A stretch of DNA of 64,000 nucleotides from Azospirillum melinis (GCF_013340935.1 NZ_WHOS01000005.1:62001-126000), one strand, 5' to 3'; shown: positions 17,542 to 26,925, counted from the first letter of the stretch. Translations and numbers: made by a program. The notes: generated by a model from the letters alone, not told the origin.

Positions 17542-18093
17542 TTACTTCGCCGTGGTGGTGCCGGTCGTCGGGGCGGCGCCCGGGGCGACCGTTTCCTTTT
17601 CCGCCGGCTTGCGGGTCTTGTTCAGCGACGTCATGGTGTCGTCATACTTGAAGTCCGGCATCGCCTTGACGTCGTCGCGGCTCATGCCGGCGAGGTTCAG
17701 GCGGTTGTTCTGCGAATCCCAGTTGGCGGCGCTGTAGTCGACCGCGACCTGCTTCTCGCCGATGCCGAGGAAACCGCCCGAGCTGATCACCAGCTGCTTG
17801 GCCTGACCGGTGCCGTCGAGGATGACGTCGTCGACCTCGCCGATCTTGTTGTTGTCGCGGCCATAGACGTTCTTGCCGATCAGTTCGTCGGCGCTGGCGA
17901 GTTGGCCGCCCGTCGGACCGGACTTGGTCACGCCGCTGTTGGTGGTGCTGGTTGCGCTGTCCGGCGTTGCGGTGTTCGACATGCTGGACGTGGACGAGGA
18001 CGGGTTGCCCACGGTCGGCGACGAGGTCTGCGCAACGGCGACGCCCGTCATGAGAGCCAGCGAGGCGGCGGTGACGATCAGGGTGCGACGCAT
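17542..18093 (-). CDS. Exported PRC-barrel domain protein
   Basis: The 183-residue protein starts with a clear signal peptide (about 1-21, ending GVAVAQT). A Ser/Thr-rich low-complexity region (22-65) comes next, then a PRC-barrel (about 67-130) with ELIGKNVYGRDNNKIGEVDDVIL, then a Lys/Thr/Pro-rich tail. PRC-barrels mediate protein or RNA contacts in several contexts; exported versions are common in stress-resistant alphaproteobacteria, but the role is not established. The 95-nt upstream spacer shows no GGAAC-N16-CGTT stress promoter. Confidence 0.88.
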   Translation of the reverse strand: MRRTLIVTAASLALMTGVAVAQTSSPTVGNPSSSTSSMSNTATPDSATSTTNSGVTKSGPTGGQLASADELIGKNVYGRDNNKIGEVDDVILDGTGQAKQLVISSGGFLGIGEKQVAVDYSAANWDSQNNRLNLAGMSRDDVKAMPDFKYDDTMTSLNKTRKPAEKETVAPGAAPTTGTTTAK

Positions 18094-18188
18094 GAGGGTG
18101 GCTCCTTTGTCGTTGTGTCTGAATACATCACAACAACAGGAGCGCAGCCCGTTTGATCACTCCTTCCGGGAATTCTTTCGGTGTGCCA

Positions 18189-19103
18189 CTACCCCTTCGT
18201 GGTATGGTCCCACCCGGGTTCGCGCGGCGTCAGAACTACCGACCCTGCCTGGAAGGTCAGTCCGTTCTCGACCGCGCGCTGCACATCCTCCAGCCGCAGC
18301 AAAGCGAGTGCGGCATCGTCGCGGCCACTGCGCATCTCCCCCACTTCCTTGCCGTCCAGCGTCACCGGGGTGCCGGCATCCGGCGCCGGTCCGTCGACGG
18401 TGACCGGGAACAGCTTCTTCTTGATGAGGGCGCGGTACTTGGTGCGGGCGGTCAGCTCCTGCCCCATGTAGCAACCCTTGTCCCAGGAAATCGCATTCAG
18501 CGCGTCCATCCGGCTTTCCAGCGGGATCGATTTCTCCGGGATCAGGTCCAGCGTGCCGTCGGGGATACCGAGCGACAGGCGAAGCCGGTCGTAGTCCGTG
18601 GCCTCGCGCGGCGCCAGACCGGCCGCCTCCAGCGCGGCAAGCCCATCCGCCGGTAGGAACAGACGGGCCCCCAGAGCCGGCAGCCGCGGGTCGGTGAAGG
18701 CGACGCCACCGGCGAAAGCCCGTGCCGCACCCGGTTCGGCCGGCAGGCCCAGCGCCTCCAACGCGCCGTCCCCGAAGGCGACGACCACGCGAAGCTGTTC
18801 CGTCCGGTCCTCCAGCGCGATTTTCGAGCGGAGCTTGTACATCTTCAGCCGGCGCAGCAGGTCGGCGCGGCGCTCCGTCTCCGGGTCCAGCAGCAGCGCG
18901 GCGTCCGACTCGACTCCCGACTCGACCAAATTGAAATCATGAAGGAACTTGCCCTGCGGCGTCAGGAACAGGGCATAGGCGGCACGGTCCGGCGTGACCC
19001 GCAGCACGTCGTTGGACACCAGCCCTTGCAGGAACGCTTTGCGGTCCTCGCCCGTAACCGCCACCACGCTCCGCTGGTCCAGAACTGCGTAACCCGCCGA
19101 CAT
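18189..19103 (-). CDS. ygfZ: Folate-binding protein YgfZ/GcvT-like
   Basis: YgfZ uses folate to help assemble or repair certain iron-sulfur enzymes. The 304-residue protein is shorter than GcvT and carries the diagnostic KGCYMGQE motif with the conserved Cys, near residue 225, followed by LTARTKYRALIKK. The N-terminal segment VVAVTGEDRKAFLQGLVSNDV is also typical. The ATG at 19103 follows GGCGAGG; a start 21 nt upstream lacks a site. It is divergent from the ABC importer, and the 236-nt gap between them holds promoters. Confidence 0.92.
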   Translation of the reverse strand: MSAGYAVLDQRSVVAVTGEDRKAFLQGLVSNDVLRVTPDRAAYALFLTPQGKFLHDFNLVESGVESDAALLLDPETERRADLLRRLKMYKLRSKIALEDRTEQLRVVVAFGDGALEALGLPAEPGAARAFAGGVAFTDPRLPALGARLFLPADGLAALEAAGLAPREATDYDRLRLSLGIPDGTLDLIPEKSIPLESRMDALNAISWDKGCYMGQELTARTKYRALIKKKLFPVTVDGPAPDAGTPVTLDGKEVGEMRSGRDDAALALLRLEDVQRAVENGLTFQAGSVVLTPREPGWDHTTKG

Positions 19104-19281
19104 CCTCGCCTCCACATCATCCAATCGACTGAAGTGTTGGGCGGAACGGCCCGGCTGGCAAGGGCCTGCCGCACTGCAATGCGCCAGGCAATGAGCTGGG
19201 CGAAGGGCTGGGTTGCGCGAGCCGACTGTGGCATGATGACCAAAGCGGCAGATGCATCACCGATGGGCAGAGGATCGGTTG

Positions 19282-19310
19282 TTGACGGCCGGTGGTGCCG
19301 CCGGATTACT
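19282..19310 (+). promoter_or_regulatory. Sigma70-type promoter of the BMP ABC importer
   Basis: TTGACG (19282-19287), a 17-nt spacer and ATTACT (19305-19310) give a plausible -35/-10 pair. Transcription would start near 19317, which favours the ATG at 19340 over an upstream in-frame GTG at 19292 as the start of the ATPase gene. Confidence 0.55.
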
Positions 19311-19339
19311 CTGTTGGTAGCGGTGGCACGGCTTTGGCA

Positions 19340-20956
19340 ATGCCATACAGGTTTGACCTTTTTCCGGATTGCTCCTCCTTGCCTTCGCACGCCGAGACCT
19401 ACCCCCCGGACGCTCCGCCGCCCCGTTTGGAGCTGCGCGGCATCACCAAGCGATTCCCCGGCTGTCTGGCCAACGACCATGTCGATCTCGTCCTGCAACC
19501 GGGTGAGATCCATGCGCTGCTGGGTGAGAACGGGGCCGGCAAGTCGACCCTGGTCAAGATGATCTACGGGGTTCTGCACCCCGATTCCGGAACCATGCTG
19601 TGGCAGGGGGCGGAAACGATTGTTCCCGACCCGGCCGGCGCGCGCCGTCTCGGCATCGGCATGGTGTTCCAGCATTTCTCCCTGTTCGACACGCTGACGG
19701 TGACCGAGAACATCGCGCTCGGCCTCGACAATGCCGGACCGATGGACCAGCTCGCCGGCCGTATCCGCGAGGTGTCGGAACGCTACGGTCTGGCGCTGGA
19801 CCCCGGCCGCCACGTCTTCCACCTGTCGGTGGGCGAGCGCCAGCGGGTGGAGATCGTGCGCTGCCTGCTGCAGGATCCGAAGCTGCTGATCATGGACGAG
19901 CCGACCTCCGTCCTGACGCCGCAGGAGGCGGCCAAGCTGTTCGAGACGCTGCGCGTCCTGGCGGCGGAGGGCTGCACGATCCTCTATATCTCGCACAAGC
20001 TGGAGGAAATCCGCGCCCTGTGCAGCCGCGCCACCGTGCTGCGTGCCGGCAAGGTGGTGGGTGCCACCGACCCGCGGCAGGAGACCGCGCGCAGCCTCGC
20101 CGAGATGATGATGGGGGCGGAGCTGTCCACCCCCGAACGGCCGCCGCAGGGTGTGGCCGGCGTTGCCCGCCTGACGGTGCGCCACCTGTCCACCACCTCC
20201 GACAATCCCTTTGCCACCAACCTGAAGGACGTCAATTTCGAGGTGCGGGCGGGCGAAATTCTCGGTATCGCCGGCGTCGCCGGCAATGGGCAGGCGGAGT
20301 TGATGGCGGCCTTGAGCGGCGAGGTTCTGCTCGCCGACGCCGATGCCGTGGTGATCGAGGGCACGTCGGCCGGGCATCTCGGGCCACGGGCCCGCCGGAC
20401 GCTCGGCCTCGCCTTCGTGCCGGAGGAGCGGCTGGGCCGCGGTGCCGTGCCGGAACTGAGCCTGTCGGAGAATGCGCTGCTGTCCGGCTATGCCCGCGAG
20501 CCGCTGGTGCGCGGCGGCATGGTCCATTTCGCCCGTGCCCGCGCCTATGCCGAGACGATCATCCGCGGCTTCAACGTCGTGGCGCATGGTCATCGGGCGG
20601 AGGCGCGGTCGCTGTCGGGCGGCAATCTGCAGAAATTCATCATCGGCCGCGAAATCCTGCAGAAGCCCAAGCTTCTGGTGGTCGGCCAGCCGACCTGGGG
20701 CGTCGATGCCGGCGCCGCCGCCGCGATCCACAAGGCGCTGATCGATCTGGCGCGGTCGGGGGCGGCGGTGCTGGTCATCAGCCAGGATCTGGACGAGCTG
20801 TTCGTGCTGAGCGACCGGATTTCCGTGCTGTTCCATGGCCGCCTGTCCGACAGCCGGCCGACGCACGAAACGACGGTGGAGCGCATCGGCCTGCTGATGG
20901 GCGGCCTGTTCGGCACGCCGCCGGACGAAGACGGGGAGATCACGCGTGCGGTCTGA
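19340..20956 (+). CDS. Nucleoside-type ABC importer ATPase (two ABC domains)
   Basis: This 538-residue protein has two fused ABC domains, as in RbsA/NupO/YufO-type importers. The first has Walker A GENGAGKST, signature LSVGERQR and Walker B LLIMDEPTS. The second has a degenerate Walker A (GVAGNGQAEL, no GK-S/T), signature LSGGNLQK and LLVVGQPTWGVD, so only the first site should hydrolyse ATP normally. This asymmetry is usual for the family. The start is uncertain: ATG 19340 fits the promoter position, but the ribosome-binding site is weak. Two permeases and a BMP-type binding protein follow. Confidence 0.92.
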   Translation: MPYRFDLFPDCSSLPSHAETYPPDAPPPRLELRGITKRFPGCLANDHVDLVLQPGEIHALLGENGAGKSTLVKMIYGVLHPDSGTMLWQGAETIVPDPAGARRLGIGMVFQHFSLFDTLTVTENIALGLDNAGPMDQLAGRIREVSERYGLALDPGRHVFHLSVGERQRVEIVRCLLQDPKLLIMDEPTSVLTPQEAAKLFETLRVLAAEGCTILYISHKLEEIRALCSRATVLRAGKVVGATDPRQETARSLAEMMMGAELSTPERPPQGVAGVARLTVRHLSTTSDNPFATNLKDVNFEVRAGEILGIAGVAGNGQAELMAALSGEVLLADADAVVIEGTSAGHLGPRARRTLGLAFVPEERLGRGAVPELSLSENALLSGYAREPLVRGGMVHFARARAYAETIIRGFNVVAHGHRAEARSLSGGNLQKFIIGREILQKPKLLVVGQPTWGVDAGAAAAIHKALIDLARSGAAVLVISQDLDELFVLSDRISVLFHGRLSDSRPTHETTVERIGLLMGGLFGTPPDEDGEITRAV

Positions 20957-20983
20957 TGGTTTTTTGAGCACCGGAGACGCCGC

Positions 20984-22060
20984 ATGAGCTTCATCCGTCT
21001 TGAGCCGCGCGGACAGGCGTCGAAGACCATGGTCTATGTCACGCCGCTGCTGGCGGTGGCGCTGACCCTGCTCAGCGGCTTCATCCTGTTCCTGGCAATG
21101 GGCTTCGACCCGTTGAAGGCGCTTTATTCCTTCTTCGTCGCGCCCGTGACCTCGGTCCGCGGCGTCGGCGAACTGGTGGTGAAGGCGACGCCGCTCGTGC
21201 TGTGCGCCGTCGGGCTCGCCATCGGCTTCCGCGCCAATGTCTGGAACATCGGTGCCGAGGGGCAACTGACGCTGGGCGCCATCACCGGCGGCGGGCTGGC
21301 GCTGGCCTTCTATGGCGAGGGCGGCTGGTGGCTGCTGCCGATGATGGTGATCGGCGGGGCCATCGGCGGGGCGGTCTGGGCGGCGGTGCCCGCCTTTCTG
21401 CGGCTGCGCTTCAACGCCAGCGAGATTCTGACCAGCCTGATGCTGAACTATGTGGCGCTGCTGCTGCTGAACTATCTGGTCCATGGTCCCTTCCGCGATC
21501 CCGACGGCTTCGCCTTCCCCGAATCGCGGCTGTTCGAAGCCGATGCCACGCTGCCGATCCTGTGGGCCGGGACCCGCGTCCATCTCGGCGCGCTGGTGGC
21601 CCTGCTGGCGGTGGCGGGCGGCTGGCTGCTGATCGCGCGGACCTTCATCGGCTTCCAGATCAAGGTGATCGGCCTGACCCCAGCCGCCGCCGGCTATGCC
21701 GGCTTCGACCAGAAGCGGATCGTCTGGCTGACGCTGCTGCTGTCGGGCGCGCTGGCCGGCATCGCCGGCATGGGCGAGGTCGCCGGCCCCATCGGCCAGA
21801 TCACCGCCAGCATTTCGCCCGGCTACGGCTATACCGCCATCATCGTCGCCTTCCTCGGCCGGCTGCACCCGGTCGGCATCCTGCTGGCGGCGCTGCTGAT
21901 GGCCCTGTCCTTCATCGGCGGCGAGGCGGCGCAGATCGCCATGGGCCTGCCCAAGGCCATCACCGGAGTGTTCCAGGGCATGCTTCTGTTCTTCCTGCTG
22001 GCAAGCGACGTGCTGATCCGCTACCGGGTCCGCTTCGGTGCGCGGAGGGCTGCGGCATGA
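20984..22060 (+). CDS. Nucleoside-type ABC importer permease 1
   Basis: This 358-residue inner-membrane permease of the BPD_transp_2 family has about nine to ten hydrophobic helices. FRANVWNIGAEGQLTLGA is the conserved family motif for the first permease of BMP-type importers, and FNASEILTSLMLNYVA is the second. The gene starts 27 nt after the ATPase and its stop overlaps the next permease (ATGA). With the neighbours it forms a complete importer, probably for purine nucleosides or related compounds. Confidence 0.93.
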   Translation: MSFIRLEPRGQASKTMVYVTPLLAVALTLLSGFILFLAMGFDPLKALYSFFVAPVTSVRGVGELVVKATPLVLCAVGLAIGFRANVWNIGAEGQLTLGAITGGGLALAFYGEGGWWLLPMMVIGGAIGGAVWAAVPAFLRLRFNASEILTSLMLNYVALLLLNYLVHGPFRDPDGFAFPESRLFEADATLPILWAGTRVHLGALVALLAVAGGWLLIARTFIGFQIKVIGLTPAAAGYAGFDQKRIVWLTLLLSGALAGIAGMGEVAGPIGQITASISPGYGYTAIIVAFLGRLHPVGILLAALLMALSFIGGEAAQIAMGLPKAITGVFQGMLLFFLLASDVLIRYRVRFGARRAAA

Positions 22061-22986
22061 ACGACCTTGCCCTGATCGGCCCGATCCTGGCCGCCATGTT
22101 CGCAGCGGCAACGCCGCTGCTGTTCGCCGCCTTGGGCGAACTGGTGGTCGAGAAGTCGGGCGTCCTCAACCTGGGTGTCGAGGGCATGATGCTGGTCGGC
22201 GCCGTCTGCGGCTTCGCCGTCACGGTTCAGACCGGCAGCGCCGTCACCGGTTTCCTCGTCGCGGCCTTCGCCGGTGCCGCCACCGCCTCGCTGTTCGCCG
22301 TGCTGACTTTGTTCCTGCTCGCCAACCAGGTCGCGACCGGTCTTGCGCTGACCCTGTTCGGCGTCGGCCTGTCGGCGCTGATTGGCCAGGGCTTCGTCGG
22401 CATTCCGCTGGAGGGCCTGCCGAAGCTCTTCATCCCCGGCCTGACCGACATGCCGGTGGTGGGACAGGCGCTGTTCGGCCAGGACATCATGGTCTATCTG
22501 GCGGTCGCCGCCGTGCCGCTGGTCCATCTGTTCCTGTACCGCACCCGCGCCGGCCTCGTCCTGCGCGCTGTCGGGGAGAACCACACGGCCGCCCATGCGC
22601 TGGGCTACAAGGTCCTGCGCATCCGCTTCTTCGCCGTGCTGTTCGGCGGCGCCATGGCCGGTTTGGGCGGTGCCTTCCTGTCGATGGACTACACGCCGAT
22701 GTGGGCGGAGAACATGACCTCGGGCCGCGGCTGGATCGCGCTGGCGCTGGTGGTGTTCGCCACCTGGAAGCCGGTGCGCGCCATGCTGGGCGCCTGGCTG
22801 TTCGGCGGCGTCACCATCCTGCAGCTGCATGTCCAGGGGCTGGGCATCGACGTGCCGTCGCAGCTCTTGTCGATGCTGCCGTATCTGGCTACCGTTCTGG
22901 TCCTGGTGCTGATTTCGCGGGACGTCGCCCGCATCCGCCTGAACGCGCCGGCCTGTCTGGGAAAACTGTTTCATCCCGATGCTTGA
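22057..22986 (+). CDS. Nucleoside-type ABC importer permease 2
   Basis: This 309-residue permease pairs with the preceding one. It has eight to nine hydrophobic helices and the motif EKSGVLNLGVEGMMLVGA, the hallmark of the second permease in this importer class. The ATG at 22057 overlaps the stop of permease 1. The gene ends at 22986 inside a possible promoter for the binding-protein gene, so the last codons may also carry regulatory sequence. Confidence 0.93.
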   Translation: MNDLALIGPILAAMFAAATPLLFAALGELVVEKSGVLNLGVEGMMLVGAVCGFAVTVQTGSAVTGFLVAAFAGAATASLFAVLTLFLLANQVATGLALTLFGVGLSALIGQGFVGIPLEGLPKLFIPGLTDMPVVGQALFGQDIMVYLAVAAVPLVHLFLYRTRAGLVLRAVGENHTAAHALGYKVLRIRFFAVLFGGAMAGLGGAFLSMDYTPMWAENMTSGRGWIALALVVFATWKPVRAMLGAWLFGGVTILQLHVQGLGIDVPSQLLSMLPYLATVLVLVLISRDVARIRLNAPACLGKLFHPDA

Positions 22987-23011
22987 CGCGTCGTTTTGAA
23001 AACGAAACAAA
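22983..23011 (+). promoter_or_regulatory. Internal promoter with palindrome before the binding-protein gene
   Basis: TTGACG (22983-22988), 17 nt and AACAAA (23006-23011) form a candidate promoter. Its spacer is almost filled by the perfect palindrome CGTTTTGAAAACG (22992-23004), a plausible operator. Extra transcription of the binding protein relative to the membrane parts would make sense for an ABC importer. Confidence 0.45.
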
Positions 23012-23049
23012 GCCCATATCTCACGACATCAAGAATAAGGAGCGTCGAC

Positions 23050-24141
23050 GTGAACAGAAGGACGATGGGCAAGACGGTGCTGGGTCTGGCCGGTGCCGCG
23101 ATGGCGCTGAGCGTGGGCATGGGCGCCGCCTTCGCGCAGGAGAAGCTGAAGGTCGGCTTCGTCTATGTCGGCCCGGTCAGCGACCATGGCTACAGCTATC
23201 AGCATGACCAGGGCCGTCTGGCCGTGGAGAAGGCGCTGGGCGACAAGGTTACCACCACCTTCGTCGAGAATGTGCCGGAAGGCGCCGACGCCGAGCGCGT
23301 GATCGAGCAGCTGGCGGCCAGCGGCCACAAGCTGATCTTCACCACCTCCTTCGGCTTCATGAACCCGACGCTGAAGGTGGCCAAGCGCCATCCCGACGTG
23401 AAGTTCGAGCATGCTACCGGCTACAAGCGCGCCGAGAACGTCGCGACCTATTCCGGCCGCTTCTATGAGGGCCGCACGGTGGTGGGCGCCATCGCCGGCA
23501 AGATGACCAAGTCGAACATCATCGGCTACATCGGCTCCTATCCGATTCCCGAGGTGGTCGGCGGCATCAATGCCTTCACCATCGCGCTCCGCGAGCAGAA
23601 CCCGAAGGCTGAGGTCCGCGTGGTCTGGGTCAACAGCTGGTACGACCCCGGCAAGGAAGCCGAGGCGGCCAAGGCGTTGATCGACCAGGGTGCCGACATC
23701 ATCGTCCAGCACACCGACAGCCCGGCCCCGATCCAGACCGCCCAGGAGCGTGGGCTGTGGTCGGTCGGCCAGTCGTCCGACATGACCCGCTTCGGTCCGA
23801 AGTCGCACCTGACCGCCATCGTCGAGGACTGGAACGGCTATTATGTCGACCGCGTGAAGGCGGTTCTCGACGGCAGCTGGAAGCCGATCGACACCTGGGG
23901 CGGCATCAGCACCGGGATGGTCGAGTTGGCCCCCTACAACCCGGCGATCCCGGCCGACGTCGTGAAGATGGCCGACCAGATCAAGGCCGACATCGTGTCC
24001 GGCAAGCGCCACTCCTTCCAGGGCCCGGTCAAGGACCAGTCCGGCAAGGTCGTGATTCCGGAAGGCAAGACCGCCACCGACGAGCAGATCCTGAAGATGG
24101 ACTGGTACGTCGAAGGCGTGCAGGGCAAGGTTCCGAAGTAA
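23050..24141 (+). CDS. BMP/PnrA-family substrate-binding lipoprotein-like protein
   Basis: This is the periplasmic binding component of the importer, 363 residues, of the basic membrane protein (PF02608) family, whose known members bind purine nucleosides. The GTG at 23050 has AAGGAG at 23037-23042; an in-frame ATG at 22996 lies inside the promoter region. The signal peptide (about 1-30, ending GAAFAQ) lacks a clear lipobox Cys, so it is probably soluble. VGFVYVGPVSDHGYSY, FTTSFGFM and HTDSPAP are family-like motifs. The exact ligand is inferred only from the family. Confidence 0.92.
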   Translation: MNRRTMGKTVLGLAGAAMALSVGMGAAFAQEKLKVGFVYVGPVSDHGYSYQHDQGRLAVEKALGDKVTTTFVENVPEGADAERVIEQLAASGHKLIFTTSFGFMNPTLKVAKRHPDVKFEHATGYKRAENVATYSGRFYEGRTVVGAIAGKMTKSNIIGYIGSYPIPEVVGGINAFTIALREQNPKAEVRVVWVNSWYDPGKEAEAAKALIDQGADIIVQHTDSPAPIQTAQERGLWSVGQSSDMTRFGPKSHLTAIVEDWNGYYVDRVKAVLDGSWKPIDTWGGISTGMVELAPYNPAIPADVVKMADQIKADIVSGKRHSFQGPVKDQSGKVVIPEGKTATDEQILKMDWYVEGVQGKVPK

Positions 24142-24150
24142 GCAGCATGC

Positions 24151-24192
24151 GGCGCTGCGGACCGGCGGTGAAATCCCCCGGTCCGCAGCGCC
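24151..24192 (+). terminator. Long hairpin ending the ABC importer operon
   Basis: GGCGCTGCGGACCGG (24151-24165) and its exact reverse complement (24178-24192) form a perfect 15-bp stem with a 12-nt loop. There is no U-tract, so termination efficiency is uncertain. Confidence 0.7.
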
Positions 24193-24217
24193 CATCGGCG
24201 ATGTGGGGAGGTGGGCG

Positions 24218-24658
24218 ATGGACGGAAGCAGCCTCTACGACAGCGATTTCTATGCCTGGGCGAACGAACAGGCCGCCCTTCTGCGGGCCGGCAAGCTCGA
24301 CGCGGCGGACATCGAACACATCGCCGAGGAGATCGAGAGTATGGGCAAGACCGAGAAGCGGGAATTGGTCAGCCGGCTGCGCGTGCTCCTGCACCATTTG
24401 CTGAAATGGGAGCATCAACCGGCCCGCCGCGGTAACTCCTGGCGCCTTTCGATTGCCAATAGCCGCGACGAAATCGAAACGCACATGCGGGACAATCCAA
24501 GCCTGAAGTCGAAGCTTGGTGAATCGATTGCCGATGCCTATCGGCTGGCGCGGCGTGACGCTGCTGCCGAAACGGGGATCGACGAAGCGGTGTTCGCCGT
24601 TCAGTGCCCGTGGAGCTTCGCCGAGATGATGGACGAGGGAGTCTGGCCGGAAGGCTGA
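24218..24658 (+). CDS. DUF29 family protein
   Basis: The 146-residue helical protein has the DUF29 pattern: LYDSDFYAWANEQAALLRAGK near the start, DIEHIAEEIESMGKTEKREL, LLHHLLKWEHQP and a closing CPWSFAEMMDEGVWPE. The function of DUF29 is unknown. GGGGAGGTGG precedes the ATG at 24218. The gene sits alone between the importer terminator and a convergent gene; a GGCCGGAA/TTCCGGCC hairpin overlaps its stop codon. Confidence 0.88.
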   Translation: MDGSSLYDSDFYAWANEQAALLRAGKLDAADIEHIAEEIESMGKTEKRELVSRLRVLLHHLLKWEHQPARRGNSWRLSIANSRDEIETHMRDNPSLKSKLGESIADAYRLARRDAAAETGIDEAVFAVQCPWSFAEMMDEGVWPEG

Positions 24659-24670
24659 AGAGTTCCGGCC
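24645..24670. terminator. Hairpin across the DUF29 stop codon
   Basis: GGCCGGAA (24645-24652) pairs with TTCCGGCC (24663-24670) around the stop codon, between two convergent genes. It has no U-tract. Confidence 0.5.
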
Positions 24671-24677
24671 ATCCGCC

Positions 24678-25148
24678 TTACAGATACTCGCCCAGCAGGC
24701 GCAGGAACGGACGCGCTTCCTGCAGGACCAGGATGGTCTGGTGGAACAGGTCCTCGGGCGAGGCGTGGTGTTCCAGCCGGATTTCCGAGAACAGGATGAT
24801 CTTCTGTCCGCCCTGCACGATGAAGCGGACATGCGGCAGTCCTTCGATCCCGCGCAGGACCGCCAGCAGGGCGCGGCGGCGCTCCGGTGCCTGGGCGGTG
24901 TAGGGCACATGGCCGACATCGGCCCAGATCTGGCAGATCGAGCCGCCACCGTCCTCCGGCCCTTCATGCCGCACGGCGACGTTGAAGGGCAGGCCGTCGG
25001 CCATGAAGGTCAGCTTGCAGGGGCGCGGCGGTCTGGCGATGCCGAGAACGCCCTCGGGCGTCATCTCGATAGAGCCGGGATTGATGGGCAGGGCGCCGTC
25101 CGGCACTTCGGCCAGCGATTGAATGGTCTTCAGATCGGGAACGGACAA
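24678..25148 (-). CDS. Hypothetical protein, start uncertain
   Basis: I do not recognise this protein of about 156 residues. It is an alpha/beta protein with a hydrophobic-patterned core ([24 protein letters not shown]) and a C-terminal helix ([22 protein letters not shown]); a YbjN/CesT-like chaperone fold is conceivable but unproven. The only canonical start is TTG at 25148. The frame stays open and protein-like upstream ([20 protein letters not shown]) to a stop at 25233 without ATG, GTG or TTG, so the real N-terminus may use a rare start codon. It is divergent from psd. Confidence 0.65.
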   Translation of the reverse strand: MSVPDLKTIQSLAEVPDGALPINPGSIEMTPEGVLGIARPPRPCKLTFMADGLPFNVAVRHEGPEDGGGSICQIWADVGHVPYTAQAPERRRALLAVLRGIEGLPHVRFIVQGGQKIILFSEIRLEHHASPEDLFHQTILVLQEARPFLRLLGEYL

Positions 25149-25279
25149 GGCGGCACGCTCGGCTTCAGGGTCGATGGAGACGACAGCATGGGCTCCGGCC
25201 GCTAAAATTCTGTAAAGGCTTGCAACGCACAGCTAGAATGGCTGTTCGCTGTGGTCTGAAAATACGAAGAAAGCAGGCG

Positions 25280-25978
25280 ATGTCCGCCATCGATACCGTC
25301 GTCGTCCCCATCCACCGTGCCGGCTGGCCCTTCATCGCCGGTTTCGCGGTGGTTTCCCTGATCCTGGGTCTCGCCGTCTGGGCGCCGCTCGGCTGGATCG
25401 GCCTGGTGCTCACCCTGTGGTGCGCCTACTTCTTCCGCGATCCCGACCGGGTGACGCCGACGCGACCCGGACTGCTGGTCAGCCCGGCCGACGGGCGCGT
25501 CACCATGATCGTCCAGGCGGTTCCGCCGAAGGAACTCGGCATGGGGGACAAGGCGCTGACCCGGATCAGCGTGTTCCTCAACGTCTTCAACGTCCACGTC
25601 AATCGCGTGCCGGCCGACGGCACCATCGTGGCCGCCGAATACCACAAGGGCACCTTCGTCAACGCCGCGCTGGACAAGGCGAGCGACGAGAACGAGCGGA
25701 TGGCCTTCCGTCACCGCCTGCCGGACGGGCGCGAGATTGCCTATGTCCAGATCGCCGGTCTGGTGGCGCGCCGCATCCTGTGGTGGGTCAAGGCCGGGCA
25801 GCAGGTGAAGGCAGGCGAGCGCTTCGGCCTGATCCGATTCGGCAGCCGCACCGACATCTATCTGCCCGACGGCGTCGCCCCGCTGGTCTGCGTCGGCCAG
25901 ACCGCCATCGGCGGCGAGACGATCCTGGCCGACCTGGACGGGACCGAAGCGCAGCGGCAGGGGGATGTGCGGCGATGA
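25280..25978 (+). CDS. psd: Phosphatidylserine decarboxylase proenzyme, short type
   Basis: Psd converts phosphatidylserine to phosphatidylethanolamine. The 232-residue protein is the short (type II/archaeal-like) form common in alphaproteobacteria. A hydrophobic N-terminal anchor (about 17-48) is followed by FFRDPDR and VSPADGRV. The self-cleavage site is FGS (Ser189), which becomes the pyruvoyl cofactor. The ATG at 25280 was selected over upstream in-frame starts by comparison with the family N-terminus. Its stop overlaps pssA (ATGA), so two consecutive pathway steps are coupled. Confidence 0.95.
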   Translation: MSAIDTVVVPIHRAGWPFIAGFAVVSLILGLAVWAPLGWIGLVLTLWCAYFFRDPDRVTPTRPGLLVSPADGRVTMIVQAVPPKELGMGDKALTRISVFLNVFNVHVNRVPADGTIVAAEYHKGTFVNAALDKASDENERMAFRHRLPDGREIAYVQIAGLVARRILWWVKAGQQVKAGERFGLIRFGSRTDIYLPDGVAPLVCVGQTAIGGETILADLDGTEAQRQGDVRR

Positions 25979-26901
25979 AACGACCGCCCGTCTTCCGCCA
26001 GCAGATCTTCCGCCCGCACCGGGCGCGCCGTCCCGGCCGGCCGCATCCGCGGCTGAAAGGGCTGTCGATCAACCACCTGTTGCCGAACGTGCTGACTGTG
26101 CTGGCGCTCTGCTCCGGCCTGACTGCGATCCGCTTCGCCATGCAGGAGCGGTGGGAGCCGGCGGTCATCGCCATCGTCATCGCCGCCATCCTGGATGCGC
26201 TGGACGGCCGGATCGCCCGTCTGCTGAACGGGCAGAGCAAGTTCGGGGCGGAACTGGACAGCCTGTCCGACGCCATCAGTTTCGGCGTCGCCCCCGCCTT
26301 CATGATGTATCTGTGGGGGCTGAACGGCGCGGGCAGCCTGGGCTGGATCGCCGCCATGGCCTATGCCGTGTGCTGCGCCTTGCGGTTGGCGCGCTTCAAC
26401 TCGCGGCTTGGCGTGGTCGACCTGCCGCCCTGGGCCTACAACTATTTCACCGGCGTGCCGGCGCCGGCCGGGGCCGGCCTCGTCCTGCTGCCGATGATCC
26501 TGGGGTTCGAGATCGGTCCGGAGTTCCCCGGCCATCCGGCCGTCATCGTGCCGTGGACCCTGCTGATCGGCGGGCTGATGGTCAGCATCCTGCCGACCTT
26601 CTCCTTCAAGGGTGCGCGGGTCCCGGCCCACTGGGTGGTGCCGGCCCTGGCCGGCGTCGGGCTGTTGGCGGCGATGATGGTCAGCCAGCCCTGGTGGACG
26701 CTCTCCATCGTTGGCATCGCCTATATGGTCAGCCTGCCATTTTCCATCGCCCAGTTCCGCAAGCTGCAACGGGCGGCGGAACTGATGCGTACGGAGATCG
26801 GCGAACCGTTGCCGGAAACGCAGGAGACCGAGGGGCGGGAAGCCGGATCGCAGTCTCCGGAGGCGGCGACGCGTGACGATGAGGCACGGAAGCCGGTCTG
26901 A
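25975..26901 (+). CDS. pssA: CDP-diacylglycerol-serine O-phosphatidyltransferase
   Basis: PssA makes phosphatidylserine from CDP-diacylglycerol and serine, supplying Psd. The 308-residue protein has an Arg/Pro-rich cytoplasmic N-terminus, about eight hydrophobic helices and the CDP-alcohol phosphotransferase motif D-G-x2-A-R-x8-G-x3-D-x3-D, seen as [20 protein letters not shown] Glu/Thr-rich tail follows residue 275. It overlaps psd by 4 nt and ends within a terminator hairpin. Confidence 0.95.
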   Translation: MKRPPVFRQQIFRPHRARRPGRPHPRLKGLSINHLLPNVLTVLALCSGLTAIRFAMQERWEPAVIAIVIAAILDALDGRIARLLNGQSKFGAELDSLSDAISFGVAPAFMMYLWGLNGAGSLGWIAAMAYAVCCALRLARFNSRLGVVDLPPWAYNYFTGVPAPAGAGLVLLPMILGFEIGPEFPGHPAVIVPWTLLIGGLMVSILPTFSFKGARVPAHWVVPALAGVGLLAAMMVSQPWWTLSIVGIAYMVSLPFSIAQFRKLQRAAELMRTEIGEPLPETQETEGREAGSQSPEAATRDDEARKPV

Positions 26902-26925
26902 CCGGCTTCCTCTCCCCCTTTTTTT
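26889..26925 (+). terminator. Terminator of the psd-pssA operon
   Basis: GAAGCCGG (26889-26896) and CCGGCTTC (26902-26909) flank the pssA stop codon, and a TTTTTTT run at 26919-26925 follows 9 nt later. Confidence 0.7.
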
